A DNA stretch of 64,000 bases from Schlegelella_A sp963778525 (GTDB lineage Bacteria; Pseudomonadota; Gammaproteobacteria; Burkholderiales; Burkholderiaceae_C): contig CAVZUJ010000001.1 of assembly GCA_963778525.1 (NCBI GenBank), positions 62,001-126,000 of the forward strand, given 5' to 3'. The notes beneath the pieces are model-generated. The model saw only the letters and a list, made by a program, of their open reading frames with translations. It made no database searches and was not told the origin of the DNA. Numbering within the stretch: the first letter of the stretch is position 1; every line of letters starts with the position of its first letter. The position numbers and the translations under genes are program-made. Of this stretch, positions 27,599 through 36,263 are shown piece by piece.

Positions 27599-28741
27599 AT
27601 GGAGCTGACGACCACGAGCTACGCCGCCGATCGAGGATGGGCGGAGCCGTTGCCGACTCGTCTGGACGGCCCGGACACGCTCGTGCTGGCCTTCGCCGCA
27701 GCCGAGTTCGGTGCCGACCCGACCCCCTTCCTGCAGCTCGCCGCGGCGTTTCCGTCGGCCGTCATCGCCGGCTGCTCGACCTCGGGCGAAATTGCCGGAA
27801 TGCACGTGCGCGACGGCACCGTCAGCGTCGCTGTCGCGCGCTTCTCGCACACCCGTCTTCGCCGCGCTTTCACGGCCGTGTCGAGCGCCGCCGAATCATT
27901 CGACGCCGGCGTCCGTCTCGCCGAGCAGTTGAGCGCGGACGACTTGCGCGCCGCATTCGTGCTCTCCGATGGCCTGTGCGTCAACGGCACGCGCCTGGTC
28001 GAAGGGCTGGCACGACACCTTCCGGCGCGCGTCGTGGTGACAGGCGGACTCGCCGGCGACGGCGATCGATTCGGCAAGACCTGGATCCTCGATCGTGCCC
28101 AACCCGAATCGAATAGGGTCTGCGCCATCGGGTTCTACGGCGAGCGGCTGTGCGTCGGCCACGGCTGCGACGGCGGCTGGTCGGACTTCGGCCCCGAGCG
28201 CCATATCACCCGGTCGGACGGCAACATCCTCTACGAGCTGGACGGCAAGCCCGCACTGCAGCTGTACAAGACCTATCTCGGCGATCGTGCCGCCGGCCTG
28301 CCCGGCACGGCGCTGCTGTTCCCCCTGGCCATCCGGCGCGCTGGCCACGCCGGCGATACGCTGGTGCGCACGATCCTCGGCATCGACGAGGCCGCCCAGT
28401 CGCTCACTTTCGCCGGCGACGTGCCTCAGGGCGCCGTTGCCCGCCTGATGCGCGCCAACACCGATCGGCTGGTCGACAGTGCGGGGCGGGCCGCCCGTGC
28501 CGGTGCGCTCGGCGTCTCCAGCAGTGACGATGCGCTGGTGATCTCGGTGAGCTGCGTCGGCCGCCGCCTGGTGCTTGGCGAACGAACCGAAGAGGAAGTC
28601 GAAACCGTGCACGACAGCGCCCCGCGCTCGTCCGGCCACATCGGCTTCTACTCGTATGGCGAAATCTCGCCGCCGTTCCCGGGCGGTGCCAGCGACCTGC
28701 ACAACCAGACGATGACGGTCACGGTCCTGAGCGAGCGCTGA
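27599..28741 (+). CDS. FIST sensory domain protein
   Basis: A 380-residue cytoplasmic protein made of a FIST_N domain (about 25-215; FPSAVIAGCSTSGEI is diagnostic) and a FIST_C domain (about 225-365; GDRAAGLPG, GHIGFYSYGEISPP). FIST proteins are proposed small-ligand sensors coupled to signalling outputs. ATG 27599 is preferred; an in-frame ATG at 27563 would add 12 residues. Its stop is one base from the start of the GGDEF-EAL protein, so sensor and output are almost certainly co-translated. The frame is intact. Confidence 0.88.
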   Translation: MELTTTSYAADRGWAEPLPTRLDGPDTLVLAFAAAEFGADPTPFLQLAAAFPSAVIAGCSTSGEIAGMHVRDGTVSVAVARFSHTRLRRAFTAVSSAAESFDAGVRLAEQLSADDLRAAFVLSDGLCVNGTRLVEGLARHLPARVVVTGGLAGDGDRFGKTWILDRAQPESNRVCAIGFYGERLCVGHGCDGGWSDFGPERHITRSDGNILYELDGKPALQLYKTYLGDRAAGLPGTALLFPLAIRRAGHAGDTLVRTILGIDEAAQSLTFAGDVPQGAVARLMRANTDRLVDSAGRAARAGALGVSSSDDALVISVSCVGRRLVLGERTEEEVETVHDSAPRSSGHIGFYSYGEISPPFPGGASDLHNQTMTVTVLSER

Positions 28742-28742
28742 A

Positions 28743-30698
28743 GTGACCGACCTGCACCCGCTGCTGCAGCGGCAACTGCGCCGCATCGGCATCGACGCGA
28801 GCGCGGCTCCGCTCGAGGCTTCGAGCTGGCGCGAGCTGCTGGAGCGCGTGAGCCGAGCCTATGAAGAGCATGACTCGGAGGCCTATCTGCTCGACCGCTC
28901 GCAGCATCTGGCATCCGAGGAGATGACGGCCTTGCATGCGTCGCTGCGCGCCGAGCACGAGCTGCTGGAGACACGCGTGCGCGAGCGCACCGAGGCCTTG
29001 CGCCTCAGCGAAGGGCGCCTGGCGAGCCTGCTGACGCTCTCGGCCGACTGGATCTGGGAACAGGACGCGGATCTCAAGTTCACCTACATCTCCGACAGCG
29101 TCGAGACCGCGGCCGGCTTCTCGCCTTCCGTGATGCTCGGCCAGCGGCGAATGGCCAGCGAGGCCTCGATCGCTCCTGCTGAATCGATCGCTGCCTACGA
29201 AGCCTGTGTCGAAGGTCGCAAGGCCTTTCGCGACTTCACCTATGCCTTCACCCGGCCCGACGGCGTGCTGCGCCATGTCCGGGTCAGCGGCGAGCCGGTG
29301 TTCGACGAGGGCGGCAACTTCCAGGGCTACCGCGGTGTGGGTCGCGACGTGACGCTCGACATGCAAGCCGAGGAGAAGGTGCGCGAGCTGGCCCGGCTCG
29401 ACAGCCTCACCGGCCTGCCGAACCGCAACATGTTCCTCGGCGAGCTCGACCGCGCGATCGCCCGCGGGCGTCGCCACGATGCCCCTTTCGCCGTCTACTT
29501 CATCGACCTCGACCGGTTCAAGACGATCAACGACACGCTCGGCCACAGCGCCGGCGACGACCTGCTGAAGGCGATGGCGACGCGCCTGCGCCACGCCGTT
29601 CGCGACAACGACCTGGTCGCGCGGCTCGGCGGCGACGAATTCGTGGTGCTGCTGGAAGGCGACGCCGGCGCGGCCGACCTCACGACCATCGCCCAGGTGC
29701 TGCTGACCGCAATCGGCGAGCCGATGACGATTCACGATCATCGCTTCCTGGTTACCGGCAGCATCGGCATCGCCCTCTTTCCTTCCGATGGCGAAGATGC
29801 CGCGACGCTGCTCAAGCACGCCGACGCAGCGATGTACCTGGCCAAGGAAAAAGGCAAGAACAACGTTCAGTTCTACACCTCGGAGCTGGCCGAGATGGCG
29901 GCGCGGCACTTCGAGATGGAGTCGGCCCTGCAACTCGCGCTCGCCCGAAAGGAGCTCCTGCTGCACTTCCAGCCGAAGATCGACATCGCGAGCGGACGGA
30001 TGGTCAGCGTCGAGGCCCTGCTGCGCTGGGCCCACCCCACGCGCGGGCTCGTGCCGCCGCTCGACTTCATTCCGCTGGCCGAGGAGCGCGGCCTGATCGT
30101 GCCGATCGGGCGCTGGGTGATCCAGGCCGCATGCCGGCAGATCCGCGACTGGCGGGCCCAGGGCGTGCACGTTCCGCCGGTGGCCGTCAACCTTTCGGCA
30201 CGCCAGTTCGCGAGCGAGACGCTGGTCGGCGACATCCGTACCGCCATGATCGACAACGGTGTCTCGCCAGCCGACCTCGAAGTCGAGCTGACCGAAAGCG
30301 TCCTGATGGCCGATCCCGAGCGCGCCAACGAGGTCTTGCAGCAGCTGCACACCATGGGCGTGCGTATCTCGATCGACGATTTCGGCACCGGCTATTCGTC
30401 GCTCTCCTATCTGAAACGGTTTCCCGCGCAGACCGTGAAGATCGATCGCTCCTTCATCCGCGGACTGCCCTCGGATGCCGACGATCTCGCCATCACCGAG
30501 GCGGTCATCGCCATGGCGCACAGCCTGGGTCTCAACGTCGTGGCCGAGGGCGTGGAGACGGCCGAACAGCTCGCCGCCCTGCGCATGCTGGGCTGCGACG
30601 AAGCCCAGGGCTTCCTGCTCGGCCGGCCGATGCCGGCGCTCGAGCTCGCTTCGCGTCTGCAGCCATCGATACCGATGCGCTCGAACGCCTGCGCGTAG
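28743..30698 (+). CDS. PAS-GGDEF-EAL cyclic-di-GMP signalling protein
   Basis: A 651-residue cytoplasmic protein: N-terminal helical/coiled-coil stretch (about 40-90), PAS domain (about 95-210; DWIWEQDADLKFTYIS), GGDEF domain (about 220-380) and EAL domain (about 395-640). The GGDEF motif is exact (ARLGGDEFVV), with an RxxD inhibitory site (RDND) five residues before it. The EAL part keeps EALLRW, the DDFGTGYSSL loop and VVAEGVET. Both activities therefore look possible, and the net output cannot be told from sequence. GTG 28743 is one base after the FIST stop, so the FIST protein is a likely regulatory partner. Confidence 0.92.
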   Translation: MTDLHPLLQRQLRRIGIDASAAPLEASSWRELLERVSRAYEEHDSEAYLLDRSQHLASEEMTALHASLRAEHELLETRVRERTEALRLSEGRLASLLTLSADWIWEQDADLKFTYISDSVETAAGFSPSVMLGQRRMASEASIAPAESIAAYEACVEGRKAFRDFTYAFTRPDGVLRHVRVSGEPVFDEGGNFQGYRGVGRDVTLDMQAEEKVRELARLDSLTGLPNRNMFLGELDRAIARGRRHDAPFAVYFIDLDRFKTINDTLGHSAGDDLLKAMATRLRHAVRDNDLVARLGGDEFVVLLEGDAGAADLTTIAQVLLTAIGEPMTIHDHRFLVTGSIGIALFPSDGEDAATLLKHADAAMYLAKEKGKNNVQFYTSELAEMAARHFEMESALQLALARKELLLHFQPKIDIASGRMVSVEALLRWAHPTRGLVPPLDFIPLAEERGLIVPIGRWVIQAACRQIRDWRAQGVHVPPVAVNLSARQFASETLVGDIRTAMIDNGVSPADLEVELTESVLMADPERANEVLQQLHTMGVRISIDDFGTGYSSLSYLKRFPAQTVKIDRSFIRGLPSDADDLAITEAVIAMAHSLGLNVVAEGVETAEQLAALRMLGCDEAQGFLLGRPMPALELASRLQPSIPMRSNACA

Positions 30699-30708
30699 CA
30701 TTCGGCCG

Positions 30709-31332
30709 ATGCTGCAGGTCCTCGGCCGATCCACTTCCATCAACGTTCGCAAGGTGCTCTGGCTCTGTGCCGAGCTCGAGCTTCCCATCGTCCACGAAGA
30801 ATGGGGCCGGGGCGATCTCTCGGTCCGCTCGGACGAGTTCAGGACGCTCAATCCGAACGGCTTGGTGCCGGTGATCCGCGACGAAGACTTCGTGTTGTGG
30901 GAGTCGAACGCGATCCTCCGCTATCTTGCCGCCCGCCATCAGCGCGACGATCTGCTGCCCGTCGAGCTGCGGCCGCGAGCGCTGGTGGAGCAATGGCTGG
31001 ATTGGCAGACGACCGAGCTCAACACCTCATGGCGCTATGCCTTCCTCGCCTTGGTGCGCAAGACGCCGACCTACACCGATCCGGCCGCGATCGAAGCCAG
31101 CACGGCGAGCTGGAACCGACACATGCAGATTCTCGAGAAGCAACTGCAGCGCACCAGCGCTTTCGTCGTCGGTGCGCACCTGACATTGGCCGACATCGCC
31201 CTCGGCCTGTCGACCCATCGCTGGTTCATGACGCCGATCGAACGACCTCGTCTCCATGCCGTCGAGGCCTTCTACGAACGCCTCAGCATGCGGCCGGCAT
31301 TCCTGAAGCACGGCCGCAATGGCGTGCCCTAG
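30709..31332 (+). CDS. Glutathione S-transferase family protein
   Basis: A 207-residue soluble protein with an N-terminal thioredoxin-like domain (1-80; STSINVRKVLWLCAELEL with Ser in the catalytic position, NPNGLVPVIRD, WESNAILRYLA giving the glutathione-binding Glu-Ser) and a helical C-terminal domain (90-200; LTLADIALG). It is like the theta/beta-type GSTs. Starts 10 bases after the GGDEF-EAL gene. Its stop codon TAG shares the palindrome CTAG with the stop of the convergent gene. Substrate unknown. Confidence 0.9.
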   Translation: MLQVLGRSTSINVRKVLWLCAELELPIVHEEWGRGDLSVRSDEFRTLNPNGLVPVIRDEDFVLWESNAILRYLAARHQRDDLLPVELRPRALVEQWLDWQTTELNTSWRYAFLALVRKTPTYTDPAAIEASTASWNRHMQILEKQLQRTSAFVVGAHLTLADIALGLSTHRWFMTPIERPRLHAVEAFYERLSMRPAFLKHGRNGVP

Positions 31333-31757
31333 GCTGCGGTCAACCGCCTGATCCGGCGCTCGGCCGAATTTGTGATGAGCGCGCGTTCGAGAGGCGAGGC
31401 CTTCTGGTAGAGCGTGCTGCCTTCGCGTTGGCACTCCGCCTGGCGCTGCTCCGCCGCCGATCGCGGTAGTGCAAGAAAATCCTGTTCGGCGGCCGCGAGC
31501 AACTGACGTGCTTCGGCCTCCTGCAGACCGGCGAGATACTGGGTGCCGATGATGGCGATGCCGCTGCGTACAACTTCGAGCAGTTCGGGCTGCGCCGGTG
31601 TACCAGCCTTGACCGCTTGCGCGAGGCTGCTTTCGCGCGCCTTCAAGGCCGCGACACAGGCCGCCGCATGCGGGGCGCTGGCGGGGCTTGCCTGGGCGAC
31701 CTCCGCAAGGCACGCAGCGGCAGAAAGCACAAGAAGAAGAAGGTGTCGTACAGGCAT
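31329..31757 (-). CDS. Unknown secreted/periplasmic protein
   Basis: Not recognised. The 142-residue product begins with a signal peptide (MPVRHLLLLVLSAAACLAEV, cleavage likely after AQA near residue 24). The mature part is Ala/Glu-rich and predicted helical (LKARESSLAQAVKAG, QYLAGLQEAEARQLL) with three Cys in all. It converges on the GST gene with a four-base overlap of stop codons. A helical periplasmic protein of this size could be a small adaptor, but no function is claimed. Confidence 0.7.
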   Translation of the reverse strand: MPVRHLLLLVLSAAACLAEVAQASPASAPHAAACVAALKARESSLAQAVKAGTPAQPELLEVVRSGIAIIGTQYLAGLQEAEARQLLAAAEQDFLALPRSAAEQRQAECQREGSTLYQKASPLERALITNSAERRIRRLTAA

Positions 31758-31838
31758 CGGGAAGGCTCCGTTGCCTGTTTTAACGAACTATCGTACGACG
31801 CGTTGACCAGGCCGACTGTCGCCACGTCGGCGGTCGGG

Positions 31839-32420
31839 TCAGGCGCCCTTCTCCAGTTGCTTCTTGCGTGCCGACATCGCCGTCCGCAATGCTGTCAGAT
31901 CCATGCGCGAGCGCCGGCATTTCGGAAACATCTCGGTGTGTTCCTCGAGCACGTGATGCTCGATGTAGTCGCTCAGCACCTTCACCTTCGCATCGAAGTA
32001 GTTCTGGCCGGGCTGGCCGGCCCTGATCTGCGCGATGAGCTCCTTCGCTGAAGCGTGCTCGATGAACGCCTCGTTCATCATGTCGTCTTCGAGGCCTGCT
32101 GCCCGTGCGGCGGGATAGAAGATTTCTTCTTCGATGGTGGTGTGCACCGTCAGCATGGCGCAGACCTTGTCGGCCAGCGCCTTGCGTTGCGCCGGCGAGC
32201 CGTTCTTCTTGGCCAGCTTCTCGTATTGCCTGAAGACTTTTCCGGCCGCGAGGTGATCGTCAGACAGCAGATCGACGGCATCCGGTGGCCGCATCTTCGG
32301 CGGCTTGGTGTTGTCTGCCGTATTGTCGCGATAGGGCTTCTTCGCCGCCGTTTTCGACGCGACGCGATGCGGCTTGCCGATCGGAGCCTTCTTGCCGGAC
32401 GCCTTCTGGGAAGTGGCCAT
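31839..32420 (-). CDS. Hemerythrin HHE domain protein
   Basis: A 193-residue protein with a basic N-terminal tail (1-45, Lys/Ala-rich) and a four-helix hemerythrin-like domain. Iron ligands are placed in DDHLAAGKVF, HTTIEEEIFYP, EAFIEHASA and EHHVLEEHTEMFP, the H-H-E pattern of the family. Such proteins bind a di-iron centre and sense or store O2, NO or iron. ATG 32418-32420 is preferred; the frame is open further upstream without homology. A 26-residue membrane peptide gene lies just upstream (32435-32515), 14 bases away, on the same strand. Confidence 0.88.
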   Translation of the reverse strand: MATSQKASGKKAPIGKPHRVASKTAAKKPYRDNTADNTKPPKMRPPDAVDLLSDDHLAAGKVFRQYEKLAKKNGSPAQRKALADKVCAMLTVHTTIEEEIFYPAARAAGLEDDMMNEAFIEHASAKELIAQIRAGQPGQNYFDAKVKVLSDYIEHHVLEEHTEMFPKCRRSRMDLTALRTAMSARKKQLEKGA

Positions 32421-32434
32421 CGTCTCGCTGCCGA

Positions 32435-32515
32435 TCAGAGGTGCGAAACGAGATAGATGCCCACGAGTACCACCGCGGGAACGCCGAGAATCCAAGCGAA
32501 GATGTATTTGCCCAT
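32435..32515 (-). CDS. 26-residue single-span membrane peptide
   Basis: A short gene encoding one transmembrane helix: MGKYIFAWILGVPAVVLV, then GIYLVSHL. The ATG (32513-32515) is preceded on the minus strand by GAGGAG with seven-base spacing, a much better ribosome site than most genes here have. It is followed by the hemerythrin gene after 14 bases. Peptides of this look, beginning MGKY with a Pro in the helix, recur in betaproteobacteria; I know of no established function. Confidence 0.65.
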   Translation of the reverse strand: MGKYIFAWILGVPAVVLVGIYLVSHL

Positions 32516-32784
32516 GTCGCTCTCCTCAAAAGTTTTGGTGAGCGAACGATAAAAGCGTGCCCTGCCCGCATGCGCAAGCAAATTCCGCGCGCCCACGTAG
32601 GCGCCCGCCTTGACTCGCGGCCGTCTGGCGCCGACTCGGATCAGCGCCCTCCGTGTCAGCGTCCGGTCAGGAAGGGTCTCGAAAAGCTGATGAATCGCTT
32701 GCGCACAGCAACACTTCTTCAATATCGTTGGCCGAGAATTTTTGCGGCGCGAATGCGTTGTCCACCAAGAGGCTTCTAGGCAGG

Positions 32785-33033
32785 ATGAACACCAAAGAAC
32801 AACCCGACGGCTGGCTCCCTGCCGACTTCAAAGCGGCCTTGACCGAGCTGGGCTGGAAGCAGGTCGACTTCTGGCGAAAGACCGGCATCAACAAGGACAC
32901 GCCGCGCCGCTGGCTCAAGGGCACGACACCGATCCCGCGCTGGGTGCCGATCTACGTCGGCGCGATGCTCGACCTGAAGCGCCTGCACGCGAAGTACATC
33001 GCGCCCGGCAGAGGCGAAGAAATCGCCAGATAG
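32785..33033 (+). CDS. Small HTH-like protein
   Basis: An 82-residue soluble protein. The central part (ALTELGWKQVDFWRKTG, then KDTPRRWLKG) resembles a helix-turn-helix of the Cro/XRE kind, with a tryptophan-rich recognition region. The C-terminal part (WVPIYVGAMLDLKRLHAKY) is helical. ATG 32785 follows AGGCAGG. Similar small proteins are often near prophage or island sequences, which fits its place at the edge of the accessory region. Not confidently assigned; a regulator role is inference. Confidence 0.6.
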   Translation: MNTKEQPDGWLPADFKAALTELGWKQVDFWRKTGINKDTPRRWLKGTTPIPRWVPIYVGAMLDLKRLHAKYIAPGRGEEIAR

Positions 33034-33048
33034 CTCGCCCGTTGGCGG

Positions 33049-33210
33049 CTAGGCGGTGTCCTTGCGTCGCTGCGCGCTCCGCCACGCCTCACGCGCCGCC
33101 AGTGCGAATATCACGATCGGGATCGCGCCCGCCAGTTCCGTCCAGATCGAGGCACGACGTGGGGCGCGAGCCGGTTCGTTGCGCCGGCCGAAGGTCATTG
33201 AGTGGCTCAT
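33049..33210 (-). CDS. Possible 53-residue membrane peptide
   Basis: An open frame starting ATG 33208-33210 encodes an Arg-rich N-terminus (MSHSMTFGRRNEPARAPRR), one hydrophobic helix (IWTELAGAIPIVIFALAA) and a basic tail (REAWRSAQRRKDTA). A GGAG lies 6 bases before the ATG. The positive-inside pattern at both ends makes it plausible but unproven. It lies 26 bases after the neighbouring minus-strand membrane protein. Confidence 0.45.
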   Translation of the reverse strand: MSHSMTFGRRNEPARAPRRASIWTELAGAIPIVIFALAAREAWRSAQRRKDTA

Positions 33211-33236
33211 GTCGACTCCGTTTGAGGGTTTGGGCT

Positions 33237-33521
33237 TCAGCGCCGCTGGCCGTTGCCGCCGTCAGGCTCGGCCGGCGGCGGCAATTCATCGGGCAGCACC
33301 CTGCTGCTGATGTCGAACGCAAGCGCAGTCGATGCGACGGCCGCGGTGGGCTGCGGCGTCTCGCTGGCCGCCGAAGCGGTCATCGATATCGCAACGCTTG
33401 GACCGTGTCTTTCGGCCACAAGAAGCAGCGCGACCAGGACCAGCGCGGCCGCACCGATCGCCACGGCCCCGCCATGCCAGGGTGCGCTGCTGCGCGATTC
33501 AGGCAGACGAATTGATTCCAT
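33237..33521 (-). CDS. Unknown 94-residue single-pass membrane protein
   Basis: ATG (33519-33521) has a strong AAGGAG site with seven-base spacing. The product has a short cytoplasmic start (MESIRLPESRSSAPWHG), one hydrophobic helix (GAVAIGAAALVLVALLLVA) and a Ser/Ala/Pro-rich outer tail ending PPPAEPDGGNGQRR. No family recognised. With the 53-residue peptide gene just downstream it may form a small bicistron. The helix and ribosome site are the only support for it being real. Confidence 0.55.
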   Translation of the reverse strand: MESIRLPESRSSAPWHGGAVAIGAAALVLVALLLVAERHGPSVAISMTASAASETPQPTAAVASTALAFDISSRVLPDELPPPAEPDGGNGQRR

Positions 33522-33889
33522 CGAAAGGCTCCTTCCGGTTCGACCGTCGGCGACTGCCGAGCGAGCGGTCTTGGTGAAGACTCGAACCAATAAACGCAAA
33601 TCGCGGATCAATCCGGACAGTCTTTACACACGGCTTGACCGAAGCGCACTGTCGGTTGCAGCGCGTGATGGAGCAATCCCCACGACGGGTGCGGGATGCA
33701 ATCCGATGGGAGCATTGGTCTCACAGGCTGAGCGCCGAGGGCGGCTCCGACGTTTCGTGAGGTCAGCTTCCCGCAAGCAAGGTCAGCAAGAATGCTGCGC
33801 TGACCAACTACTACTTCGCTGCCGACTCGTGGGAGGCAGTACGGGACTACTGCCGGCTTCACGTAACGCTCAACTAACGCGCTGCGCCA
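33522..33889. other. No gene supported
   Basis: About 370 bases with short overlapping open frames in several directions but no homology, ribosome site or consistent codon pattern. By eye it is less GC-rich than neighbouring DNA. It lies at the decayed end of the SOD remnant and is best viewed as eroded island sequence. Confidence 0.5.
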
Positions 33890-34110
33890 GCGAGAGTTCA
33901 AAGCATGGCTTCTCGCAGCGATCAGTTCTTCGCGCTTGAGGACGTTGATGTCGAATGTGGCTGCGCGTGTCCAGTCGAAGGTCGGACAGCCGCGCTCGGA
34001 TGGCATTCAGCCGCCGCAGCGTGCCCCCGTAGCTGTTCACGTGGTGGCTCACGAGCAGCCGCTCCGAAAGCCCATTCATCCATTGCGGCTTGAGCAGGAG
34101 CGGCCGAACC
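33890..34110 (-). pseudogene. Decayed superoxide dismutase-rhodanese N-terminal remnant
   Basis: Reading the minus strand, MNGLSERLLVSHHVNSYGG and TLRRLNAIRARLSDL match the start of the SOD-rhodanese fusion at 39558 (LSGLSERLITSHHRNNYG, VKRLNTIRQQLGAL). After a frame change near 33970 the match continues as FDINVLKREELIAARS against FSINGLKREELIAANS, then is lost. It is therefore a truncated third copy of roughly 70 codons with an internal frameshift. It lies just beyond the 3' end of the second copy in the same orientation, as expected for an old tandem duplication. Confidence 0.8.
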
Positions 34111-34177
34111 AGGACGGCTTCGGGAACAGCGAACGAAGACGTGGAACAAGGACGTTTTCAAGCGTCCATGGCGATGG

Positions 34178-35130
34178 CTACGCGTGCCGTTTGACCGAGC
34201 CGCCAATCGCTTTCCAAGCGGAATGGCCGCCTTGCATGAACTTCGCATCGAAACCCAGATCCCGCAGCTTGATGGCGGTCTTGCACCCGACGTGGAAGCC
34301 ATAGGAGCAATACACGACCACGGGGTCTGACTTCGACAGCTGGCCGACCCATTCCGGCACGCGCTCCGGATCGCGCCAGGTCGCGCCTTGCATGACCTCC
34401 TGTGTCCAAGAGACGCTTGCCCGCGGACGGGCATCAACGACTTGGACGGGCGCACTGCTCTCCAGCATGGCCTTCACCTCCTCGACCCCGACCGACGGCA
34501 AGTCGCCGAATTCCGGCTGCTCCAAGGGCCGCAAGCCGCCGACCTTGGACGCCTCCTCATGGCGGCGTGAAGTGTCTTCCAGTCGATGTTGCGCATGAAG
34601 ATGTCGACGTACGCCTTCGCATTCGCGCCGTAGTCCAGGGTGTAGGCATGCTCATACATATCGAGCGCCAGGATCGGGATGCCGCCCGCGACAGCCTGGT
34701 TGTGCTCGGTCGCGTACTGGTTGACGAGCCGGCCGTCGCGCGGCAGGTAGACGAGCACGACCCAGCCGGAGCCGCCGGCGAGGGCGTTGCCCATCGCGAC
34801 GAACTCGTCTTTCCACCGGAGCACTGAACCGAAGTCCCGCACCAGCACGGCCGACATCGACTCGGTGGGCTGGCCGTCGCCGCCCATGCTCGCGAAGTAG
34901 AGCTCGTGCAGGAGCGTCGAATTGAGGGCGGACAGCTCGTCGCGCTTGAGCCCGTTGATCACGTGAGCTGGCGTGTTCGCCCAGTCGAGTCCTTCGAGTT
35001 GCTCCGTGATCGCGTTCAGGCTCCGGAGCGCGCCGCCGTAGTGGTTCTCGTAGTGGCTCTCGATGAGTTTGGTCGACAAATAACTCAAGGTCCACGGACG
35101 GCAGTGGATGGGTGTGAGCTGGTAGTGCAT
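34178..35130 (-). CDS. Superoxide dismutase-rhodanese fusion protein, copy 2 (one frameshift)
   Basis: Iron/manganese-SOD-like domain (about residues 1-200) joined to a rhodanese domain (about 215-315). SOD blocks: ESHYENHYGGALRSLN, LLHELYFASMGGDG, LALDMYEHAYTLDYG, which keep the metal-ligand His, Asp and His positions. The rhodanese loop is VVVYCSYGFHVG with its catalytic Cys. One base is missing near 34557, between NIDWKTLHAA and EEASKVGGLRPLEQ; without that the two parts are one protein of about 317 residues, like copy 1 (313). ATG 35128-35130 follows GGAG with proper spacing. It is third in a unit with the beta-propeller and ATP-grasp genes. Could be ChrC and ChrE functions in one chain. 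Confidence 0.82.
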
Positions 35131-35183
35131 GTGGATCTCCATGAAGTCAGGCGGTGGATGAAGAGCGGAAGCCGCGAGCTGTC

Positions 35184-36251
35184 CTAGGAACGCCGCCGCT
35201 TCCTGGCGATGAGGCTCACGGCTGCGAGGACCAAGGGTTCGATGGCTGAATCCGGAAAGGGCGCAACGCTGCTGACGTTGATCTCGCACAGGACATAGCG
35301 CTCGGCTTGGTCCGCGGACGTCTCGCCGAGCAGGAAATCGCAGTCCCACAGGAGTGGAAGCTGATCGAAGTCGATGTCGAGCGTCGCGCGAAGCTCGCTC
35401 ATCCACTCTCGCTCCAGCCGCTGCCGCAGCCCCTGCAGATGCGGCACGTCGGGCGGGTGATAGAGCCGCGGGCCCGGCGGCGGTGCGTCGGCCAGTGGGC
35501 TGCCGTCAGCCGCCGGAAAAAGTGCGTTGACCGCCTGCAACCCGAAGCCGACGACCCGGTCTTGCACGAGGTAGCAGCGGACCATGCCCTCGGGCAATCG
35601 AGGCTGCCAGGCCTGGTCGACCATGTGGCCGCCACCTTCGAAGTAAGGCGCCATGAGCGAGACGAACTCCTCGAATGGCATCTCGGTTTCGACGCTGCCG
35701 CGCTGCGCATGGCGTGCTCGGACGAGAACGACAGGACCGGCGGCGTTGTCATCCGGCGCACGCTCAATGCGCCAGACACCCATGCCGCTATGACCCCGCC
35801 ACTGCTTCAACACCCGGGCCTGGCCCGCGAGCAGCCGCGCCGCTACGTCGGTGCGAAGCTGGGCCAGCGTGTCGAGTCGGAACACGTCGCTGCCCCAGCC
35901 CATTTCGCAGGTGTCGACGAGCACGTCCTTCGTGCCGAGCTTGATGATCACGTCGGGATGGGTGCTGACGAACACTCCTGACGCGGCGACCTCGCGCAGA
36001 ACGGCATCGAGCGCGGTGCGTGGCTGCCCGTCGTTGATCGGGTTCACCCAGACCAGCGCGCCATCGAGCCCGAGCAGTTCACCGCGGAGCTCTTGCGGTT
36101 GCCGCCAGTCGTAGACCGCCGGGACCGCTTGCACGCCATGTGCCGCGAACGCGGCAAAAAGATCCTTGAAGCGGTTGTTGTCTGCGGTCGCCAGGCGACG
36201 GACCTCGCTGTCACCGGGGTAGACGATGGCGACGCGTAGGGGCTGGCTCAT
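35184..36251 (-). CDS. Cj0069-family ATP-grasp-like protein
   Basis: A 355-residue cytoplasmic protein resembling the Cj0069 family of uncharacterised ATP-grasp proteins. It opens with LRVAIVYPGDSEVRR. A nucleotide-binding middle part has KLGTKDVLVDTCEMGWG, VLKQWRGHSGMGVWRIE (the glycine-rich ATP-grasp lysine segment) and a metal-binding end, LLWDCDFLLGE...YVLCEINVSS, where Asp, Glu and Asn would hold Mg. Chemically it should join a carboxylate to an amine or thiol. Start is 12 bases after the upstream beta-propeller gene and the SOD-rhodanese starts 53 bases after its stop, giving a three-gene unit. Substrates unknown. Confidence 0.8.
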   Translation of the reverse strand: MSQPLRVAIVYPGDSEVRRLATADNNRFKDLFAAFAAHGVQAVPAVYDWRQPQELRGELLGLDGALVWVNPINDGQPRTALDAVLREVAASGVFVSTHPDVIIKLGTKDVLVDTCEMGWGSDVFRLDTLAQLRTDVAARLLAGQARVLKQWRGHSGMGVWRIERAPDDNAAGPVVLVRARHAQRGSVETEMPFEEFVSLMAPYFEGGGHMVDQAWQPRLPEGMVRCYLVQDRVVGFGLQAVNALFPAADGSPLADAPPPGPRLYHPPDVPHLQGLRQRLEREWMSELRATLDIDFDQLPLLWDCDFLLGETSADQAERYVLCEINVSSVAPFPDSAIEPLVLAAVSLIARKRRRS

Positions 36252-36263
36252 GACTGGCTCCGC

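Noticed and set aside
33578..33587. Short GACTCGAACC as a possible attachment-site copy of the tRNA-Ser T-arm
   Set aside because: Only about nine bases match and the surrounding acceptor sequence is absent.
33253..34006. Several overlapping frames (plus 33253-33939, minus 33608-34006) as possible genes
   Set aside because: No ribosome sites or consistent homology; the only recognisable segment is the decayed SOD piece, which changes frame.
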